11,499 nucleotides of DNA. It comes from JBAVVD01 sp049697115 (lineage in GTDB: Bacteria; Acidobacteriota; Aminicenantia; Aminicenantales; UBA4085). The position numbers were made by a program, and so were the translations under genes. Positions 6,295 to 11,499 of the stretch are shown piece after piece (within the stretch, counting starts at the first letter, position 1; each line of letters begins with the position of its first letter). Under the pieces are notes generated by a model. That model ran no database searches. It was not told the DNA's origin and saw only the letters and a program-made list of their open reading frames with translations. The DNA lies in assembly GCA_049697115.1 (NCBI GenBank), contig JBAVVD010000065.1, forward strand, positions 1-11,499. The letters run 5' to 3'.

Positions 6295-9200
6295 ATGAAA
6301 AATTTAAAAAAAATGTCTAACTGGGCAAAAAACATCTTCTTAAAAACACCCTTTATCAAAAGCTATTTCAGATTGGCCAAAACAATCAGCCTTATTATTC
6401 TAGCCGCCTCATGTCTGCCCGTTATCCTGCGTGCCCAAGAAGCAAAAATAAAATTTCTCCATCTTTTTATGGAAGATGGACTTTCACAGAATTCAATCTA
6501 TAGTATTATTCAGGATAGCAGAGGATTTATCTGGTTTGGCACAGAGGATGGATTGAATAGATATGATGGATACAGCTTTAAGATATATAAGCAAGACCTT
6601 GAAGACCCAAACAGCCTAAGTGCCATTTACATCCATACTCTCTACGAGGATAAATCCGGTGTGCTCTGGATCGGCACCAGAGGCGGTGGGCTGAATAAAT
6701 ATGACCGGGAAAAGGACCAATTCATCCGCTATCAAGCAGAAACTAACAATCCCAGGAGCCTAAGCAACAATGAGGTCTTTGCCATCCATGAGGACAAATC
6801 GGGTGTGCTCTGGATCGGTACAAATGGCGGCGGGCTTAATAAATTCGACCGGGCAAATGAGCAGTTCACCTGCTATCAAGCAGACCCCAATAATCCCAAG
6901 AGCTTAAGCCATAATTCGGTTTATGCCATCTGCGAGGACAAATCGGGTGTGCTCTGGATTGGCACCAGGGGCGGCGGGCTTAATAAATTCGACCGGACAA
7001 AAGAGCAATTCACCCGCTATCAAGCAGACTCCAATAATCCCAAGAGCTTAAGCAATGATGAGGTTTATGCAGTCTATGAGGACAAATCGGGTGTGCTCTG
7101 GATCGGAACAAATGGCGGAGGGCTTAATAAATTCGACCGGGCAAACGAGCAGTTCACCCGCTATCAAACAGACCCTAACAATCCCAATAGTGTAAGCAAC
7201 AATTTTATCTACACCATTTATGAAGACAAATCCGGTACGCTCTGGCTGGGAACAAACGGCGGAGGACTTAACAAATTTGACCGCGTCAAAGAGCAGTTCA
7301 TACGCTATCAAACAGACCCAGATGATCCAAGCAGCATTAGCAACAATGAAGTTGATTCCATTTATGAGGACAGAACAGGAGTAATGTGGGTTGGGACAAG
7401 AGTGGGACTGAATATATTTGACCGGGAAAAAAAGCAATTTACTCATTATGCCTACAAGCCCAATGACCCAAATAGCCTGAGCCACAATCTGGTCTTTTCT
7501 CTTTACCAGGACAAATCAGGCATACTCTGGGTAGGAACTTATGGCGGAGGATTGAATAAATTTGATCAAGAAAAAGGACAATTCCTCCATTACCGCGCTG
7601 ACCCGAATAACCCCCGCAGTTTAAGCAATGATGTCGTCAGGGCAATAATGGAAGATAAATCTGGAGTGATGTGGGTCGGAACTCATGGCGGAGTAAACAA
7701 ATTTGATCAAAAGAAAGGACAATTTATTCAATATCGTGCCAATCCTCATGATCCTGGAAGCCTCAGTAGCGATATAGTCAGGTCAATATATGAAGATAGG
7801 GCGGGTGTGCTCTGGGTCGGGACTGAAAATGGATTGAATGAATTTGATCAAAAGAAGGAGCGATTTACCCATTACTTTTCCAATCCCAATGATCCCACAA
7901 GCCTGAGCCACGATTTTGTCTATACAATACTTGAAGACAGGTCGGGTGTATTCTGGATTGGAACTAACGGCGGCGGCCTTAATCGATTTGACCGCATTAA
8001 AAAACAATTTTTCTGCTACAAAAATGAGCCTGGTAATCCCAACAGTTTGAGTAACAATTTTATCTATTCCCTTTATGAAGACAGTTCGGGCATGTTCTGG
8101 ATTGGAACCAGGGGCGGAGGACTTAACAAATTTGACCGGAGAAAAGGAACTTTTTCCCATTATACAGAGAAAGACGGGCTGCCGAATGACACCATTTACA
8201 GCATACTTGAAGACAATCAGGGCAATCTATGGCTCAGCACCAATAGAGGAATATCAAGATTCAATCCACAAACAGAAAAATTTAGGAACTACGACAAGAA
8301 TGACGGGCTTCAGGACAATGAGTTCAACGGCGGAGCTTACTATAAAAGCAGAAGTGGAGAAATGTTTTTCGGTGGCGTCAATGGTTTTAATGCCTTTTAT
8401 CCCGACAAAATTAAGGACAACCCTTATATCCCATCGGTTGTGATTACAGATTTTCAGATATTCAATAAATCCGCTCCTATAGAAGAAGAAACAGACAAAC
8501 ATGCTATTCTAACAAGGTCTATTACAGAAACATCAGAAATTGTACTTTCTTATAAAGATCGGGTTTTTTCTTTCGATTTTGCGGCATTACACTTCGCTGC
8601 TCCAGAAAAGAATAAATATGCCCGCATCATGGAAGGGTTTGAGAAAGAATGGAATTATGTCGGAAACCGGCATTATGTAACCTACACCAATCTCCGCCCA
8701 GGAAAATATATATTCAGAGTTAAAGGCTCGAATAATGACGATGTCTGGAACAATAAAGGAATATCATTAAAAATAAAAATAATCCCCCCCTTCTGGCAGA
8801 CCCGTTGGTTTCAGGGCCTTGCTCTGGTCGCTGTTCTTCTACTCATCAGCTTAGCCTATAAAGCCAGAACCCGAGCGATAAGAGAAAAAAATATTCAACT
8901 TGAAGAGCGAGTAGAGGAACGGACAACAGAGCTCCAACAAGAAGTGGCTGAGCGGAAAAGGCTTGAAGAGGAGGCAAAACACCAGGCTGCTCGAACATCG
9001 TTAATCTATGGAGTGGGCAAACGCTTGAGTAGTGAATTGGAATTGGACGACCTGCTCTCAGCTATCGTGACGATTGTCTGTGACGCCTTTGATTATTATG
9101 GCGTGATGCTGCTTTTAATTGATGAAGAATCTAAGCAGCTCGTTCTAAGGGCTGTTTCCGGCGGCTTTATAGGGACATTTCCTCAAGATCTCCGTGTTGC

Positions 9201-11499
9201 CCTGGGCGAAGGGATGATAGGAACTGCCGCAACTACAGGCAAATCTCAGGTGAGCGGTGATGTCAGAAAGAGCCCTTACTATTTCCGCAAAGAAAGGGAA
9301 GAGACAAAATCGGAACTCTCCGTACCTATTAAAAGCGGAAATAGGGTCATCGGCGTGCTCGATATCCAAAGTGATAAATATGATGCTTTTAATGAGCAAG
9401 ATATAGCTGCCATGGAAACTCTCGGCACCCAAATTGCTTCGGCCATAGAGAATGCCCAGCTCTATAAAAAAGCCCAACAGGAAATTGCTGAGAGACAAAA
9501 AGTGGAAGAAGAACTTGAAAAGCGACAAAAATATCTAGCCTCCGTCCTCTACAGCACTCCCAACGCCATCGTGACTTATGATGCCTCGCAGAAAATCACC
9601 GAGTGGAATCCTGGAGCTGAGCAAATCTTCAGATATACGCGCCAAGAAGTGCTCGGCAAAAATATTGATGAGATAGTTGCCAGACCAGATGTCATACAAG
9701 AGGCATCAGGCTTAACTCTATCCACCCTTGATGAAAATATAGTAAAACCCATGGAAACTGTCCGCTACCGTAAAGACGACGTTCCTGTTGACGTCATCGT
9801 CGCCGCAGCTCCTATTAAAGCAGGAGCTGAACTGGAAGGGGTTGTCGCTGTCTATACTGACATCACGGAGCGGAAGCGTGCAGAAAAAGAACTGGAAAAA
9901 CGTCATGCCCAGCTTGAACTGATTCATCATATCCAAAGTGAAATTCCGATGAATATGGATATGGATACCATCCTAACCATTGCCGCAGAAAGTATCGGCA
10001 AGTCGTTCGGCTTCTACAAAATCTCAGTCAACCTCTTTGATAAAGAGACAAACGAAATTGTTTATCTTGTCGGCTGGAATAAAACAGGCCTGCCTATTCC
10101 CAGAGGACATCGACAAAAACTGGGGCAAGGGCTTATCGGCACAGCGGCTCTGCAGAAGAAAACAATCGTGGCCAATGATGTCACCAAAGCGCCGGGGTAT
10201 ATCGCCATTCATCTCACTCAGACCAAATCTGAGCTAATCATCCCGCTGTTGGTCAAGGACAAGCTGCTGGGAGTCCTCGACCTCCAGGACGACAAGCTCA
10301 ATGCTTTTAGCGAAGACACTGTCTCTGTCCTCAAATCTATCGCTAATTACATTGCCTATATCGTTGATGAAAAACAGCAGGAAGAAGAAGTCCGGGCAGA
10401 GAGAGATAAGGCTCAAAGGTATCTTGACATTGCCGGAGTTATGATTGTCATCCTTGATAATAACGGAAATGTGAATCTCCTAAACAAAAAAGGAGGCGAG
10501 ATTCTTGGATATTCTGAAAAAGAGATTGTCGGAAAAAACTGGTTTGATAACTTTCTCCCAAAGAGATTGACAGAGAAAGAAAAAGCTACTTTTGAAAAAA
10601 TGCAGCAGAGAGAGATTGACTTGCTTGAATATGCTGAAAATATCATTCAAACAAGAAATGGGGAGGAAAGGATTATTCTCTGGCACAATACTTTATTGAC
10701 CGATGAAAAAGACCAGATAATCGGAATACTCAGTTCAGGAGAAGACATCACCGATCGCAAAAAAGCCGAGGAGGCTATTCAAAGAGAGGCAGCCAAGCTT
10801 TCGGCGATGATTTCCGGCATGGAAGAAGGGGTCATTTTTATCGACAGTGAGGACCGAATCCTGGAAATCAATGAATACTTCCTCAAGCTTCTCAGAAAAG
10901 AAAAATCCGAGATGCTGGGCAAGGTCCTCTGGGATTTCAACTCTCAGCTGGCCACTCAGGAGATTAAGCAGGCGGTCGAGGATTTCAAGATCAAGCCTTT
11001 TGCTCTTCCCATCATCCTGGAGATACTTTTCATGGATTTGGAAACTATTTTTCGCCTCCAGCCCGTTTACCTCAACAACCAATACGAGGGCGTGGTCATC
11101 AACCTCATCGACGTCACCGAGCTCGTCCAGGCCCGAAAACTGGCCCTGGAAGCAAACCGGGCTAAAAGCGAATTTCTGGCCAACATGAGCCATGAAATTC
11201 GCACGCCCATGAACGGCATTTTCGGCATGACCGAACTCGCCCTCGAAACAGACCTGACCCAGGAACAGAGAGAGTTCATGGAGGCTGTCAAAGCATCTGC
11301 CGAATCTCTGATGAGCATCATCAATGATATCCTCGATTTTTCCAAGATCGAAGCTAAAAAAATCGAGTTTGAATCTATCCCCTTCAACATGAGGGATGCG
11401 ATTCACAGCATAGTTTCTGGCGTGGCCTTTCAGGCGGAAAGGAAAAGATTGGAGCTGGCCTATCATATTCCGGCTGAAACTCCTGACAGAGTCGTGGGC
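6295..11499 (+). CDS. Multi-sensor (probably hybrid) histidine kinase with two-propeller periplasmic sensor, 3' end outside window
   Basis: The frame is open for 1735 codons to the window edge. The ATG at 6295 has AGGA eight bases upstream. Residues 26-47 form a signal sequence or membrane anchor (likely cut at LRA|QEA). Residues ~66-700 hold 14 regulator-propeller (Reg_prop) blades of the type EDKSGVLWIGTRGGGLNKFD, the number expected for two seven-bladed propellers. A Y_Y_Y domain (~711-832) follows, then a transmembrane helix (~838-856) and a coiled coil (~858-900). Cytoplasmic parts are GAF (~903-1053), PAS (~1083-1193), GAF (~1207-1358), PAS (~1374-1490), PAS (~1500-1610) and HisKA (~1620-1690) with phospho-acceptor H1633 in NMSHEIRTP. 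The visible end, at PDRVVG, is where an HATPase_c domain begins. The H-box subtype usually belongs to hybrid kinases, so receiver domains downstream are likely. Propeller/Y_Y_Y sensors of the HTCS type in Bacteroidetes sense glycans; the ligand here is unknown. Confidence 0.93.
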   Translation, partial: MKNLKKMSNWAKNIFLKTPFIKSYFRLAKTISLIILAASCLPVILRAQEAKIKFLHLFMEDGLSQNSIYSIIQDSRGFIWFGTEDGLNRYDGYSFKIYKQDLEDPNSLSAIYIHTLYEDKSGVLWIGTRGGGLNKYDREKDQFIRYQAETNNPRSLSNNEVFAIHEDKSGVLWIGTNGGGLNKFDRANEQFTCYQADPNNPKSLSHNSVYAICEDKSGVLWIGTRGGGLNKFDRTKEQFTRYQADSNNPKSLSNDEVYAVYEDKSGVLWIGTNGGGLNKFDRANEQFTRYQTDPNNPNSVSNNFIYTIYEDKSGTLWLGTNGGGLNKFDRVKEQFIRYQTDPDDPSSISNNEVDSIYEDRTGVMWVGTRVGLNIFDREKKQFTHYAYKPNDPNSLSHNLVFSLYQDKSGILWVGTYGGGLNKFDQEKGQFLHYRADPNNPRSLSNDVVRAIMEDKSGVMWVGTHGGVNKFDQKKGQFIQYRANPHDPGSLSSDIVRSIYEDRAGVLWVGTENGLNEFDQKKERFTHYFSNPNDPTSLSHDFVYTILEDRSGVFWIGTNGGGLNRFDRIKKQFFCYKNEPGNPNSLSNNFIYSLYEDSSGMFWIGTRGGGLNKFDRRKGTFSHYTEKDGLPNDTIYSILEDNQGNLWLSTNRGISRFNPQTEKFRNYDKNDGLQDNEFNGGAYYKSRSGEMFFGGVNGFNAFYPDKIKDNPYIPSVVITDFQIFNKSAPIEEETDKHAILTRSITETSEIVLSYKDRVFSFDFAALHFAAPEKNKYARIMEGFEKEWNYVGNRHYVTYTNLRPGKYIFRVKGSNNDDVWNNKGISLKIKIIPPFWQTRWFQGLALVAVLLLISLAYKARTRAIREKNIQLEERVEERTTELQQEVAERKRLEEEAKHQAARTSLIYGVGKRLSSELELDDLLSAIVTIVCDAFDYYGVMLLLIDEESKQLVLRAVSGGFIGTFPQDLRVALGEGMIGTAATTGKSQVSGDVRKSPYYFRKEREETKSELSVPIKSGNRVIGVLDIQSDKYDAFNEQDIAAMETLGTQIASAIENAQLYKKAQQEIAERQKVEEELEKRQKYLASVLYSTPNAIVTYDASQKITEWNPGAEQIFRYTRQEVLGKNIDEIVARPDVIQEASGLTLSTLDENIVKPMETVRYRKDDVPVDVIVAAAPIKAGAELEGVVAVYTDITERKRAEKELEKRHAQLELIHHIQSEIPMNMDMDTILTIAAESIGKSFGFYKISVNLFDKETNEIVYLVGWNKTGLPIPRGHRQKLGQGLIGTAALQKKTIVANDVTKAPGYIAIHLTQTKSELIIPLLVKDKLLGVLDLQDDKLNAFSEDTVSVLKSIANYIAYIVDEKQQEEEVRAERDKAQRYLDIAGVMIVILDNNGNVNLLNKKGGEILGYSEKEIVGKNWFDNFLPKRLTEKEKATFEKMQQREIDLLEYAENIIQTRNGEERIILWHNTLLTDEKDQIIGILSSGEDITDRKKAEEAIQREAAKLSAMISGMEEGVIFIDSEDRILEINEYFLKLLRKEKSEMLGKVLWDFNSQLATQEIKQAVEDFKIKPFALPIILEILFMDLETIFRLQPVYLNNQYEGVVINLIDVTELVQARKLALEANRAKSEFLANMSHEIRTPMNGIFGMTELALETDLTQEQREFMEAVKASAESLMSIINDILDFSKIEAKKIEFESIPFNMRDAIHSIVSGVAFQAERKRLELAYHIPAETPDRVVG
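6625..8187 (+). repeat. Coding repeats of 141-144 bp: propeller blades 2-12
   Basis: Eleven consecutive units encode the blades, starting at 6625, 6769, 6913, 7057, 7201, 7345, 7486, 7630, 7771, 7912 and 8056. Blades 7, 9 and 10 lack one Gly codon of GGG, giving 141-bp units. The conserved core is ED-[KR]-[SAT]-G-x-x-W-[IVL]-GT-x-GG-x-N-x-FD. Hand alignment of blade 3 with blade 4 and with blade 5 finds 18 differences in 144 bases in each case, and 24 for blade 4 with blade 5, so blades 3-5 are near-identical at DNA level. Blades 1, 13 and 14 are more diverged. Confidence 0.9.

Noticed and set aside
7048..8160. Open frames on the minus strand opposite the propeller region (7048-7485 and 7783-8160)
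   Set aside because: They are antisense shadows of the repeated blades; their own repeated character follows from the sense-strand repeats, and they lack ribosome binding sites.
6625..8187. Regularly spaced repeats that at first glance resemble a CRISPR-like or satellite array
   Set aside because: The period is 141-144 bp, always a multiple of three, inside one open frame, and each unit encodes a propeller blade; there are no short direct repeats with unique spacers.

Overview
The window looks like chromosomal DNA from a Gram-negative bacterium. It encodes a large secreted protein with a C-terminal outer-membrane beta-barrel, and a membrane-anchored hybrid-type sensor kinase with a periplasmic two-propeller sensor. 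Mixed base composition, an IS91-like and an IS200-like element, and propeller/Y_Y_Y sensor architecture would fit an environmental Acidobacteriota/Aminicenantes-like or FCB-group genome. That placement is inference only, because no phylogenetic marker is present.

Layout, left to right. (1) Positions ~45-607 hold a compact IS200/IS605-type element with one HUH transposase (tnpA, 149-553, +) between two subterminal hairpins. An 18-bp perfect inverted repeat sits on its start and stop codons. (2) 608-942 holds no convincing gene. (3) 943-3774 (-) encodes a 943-residue exported protein: signal peptide, gluzincin-type peptidase domain (HEMMH plus downstream E), TolB-like beta-propeller, and a BamA/Omp85-like barrel ending in Phe. 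It has a very strong ribosome binding site and two candidate promoters in a ~485-bp leader. (4) 4260-5541 (-) is an IS91-family transposase split by a 13-bp tandem duplication that shifts the frame. Its start codon lies at the centre of an 18-bp perfect palindrome. (5) 5550-6157 is gene-poor and contains one short open frame that may be a gene remnant. (6) A good sigma70-type promoter (6158-6186) leads into a very long gene that starts at 6295 and runs off the right edge. Its 1735 visible codons encode signal peptide, 14 propeller blades, Y_Y_Y domain, transmembrane helix, coiled coil, GAF, PAS, GAF, PAS, PAS, HisKA (H1633) and the start of the ATPase domain.

The two chromosomal genes (outer-membrane peptidase/barrel and sensor kinase) are divergently oriented and separated by the IS91 remnant, so nothing in the layout shows that they work together. 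The two mobile elements are unrelated to each other except that both use HUH single-strand transposition chemistry and both bury the transposase start codon in a self-complementary sequence. I see no CRISPR array, tRNA, rRNA or recognisable defence system. The most notable items are the fused peptidase-propeller-barrel protein, the multi-sensor kinase with recently amplified propeller blades, and the start/stop-spanning inverted repeat of the IS200-like element.
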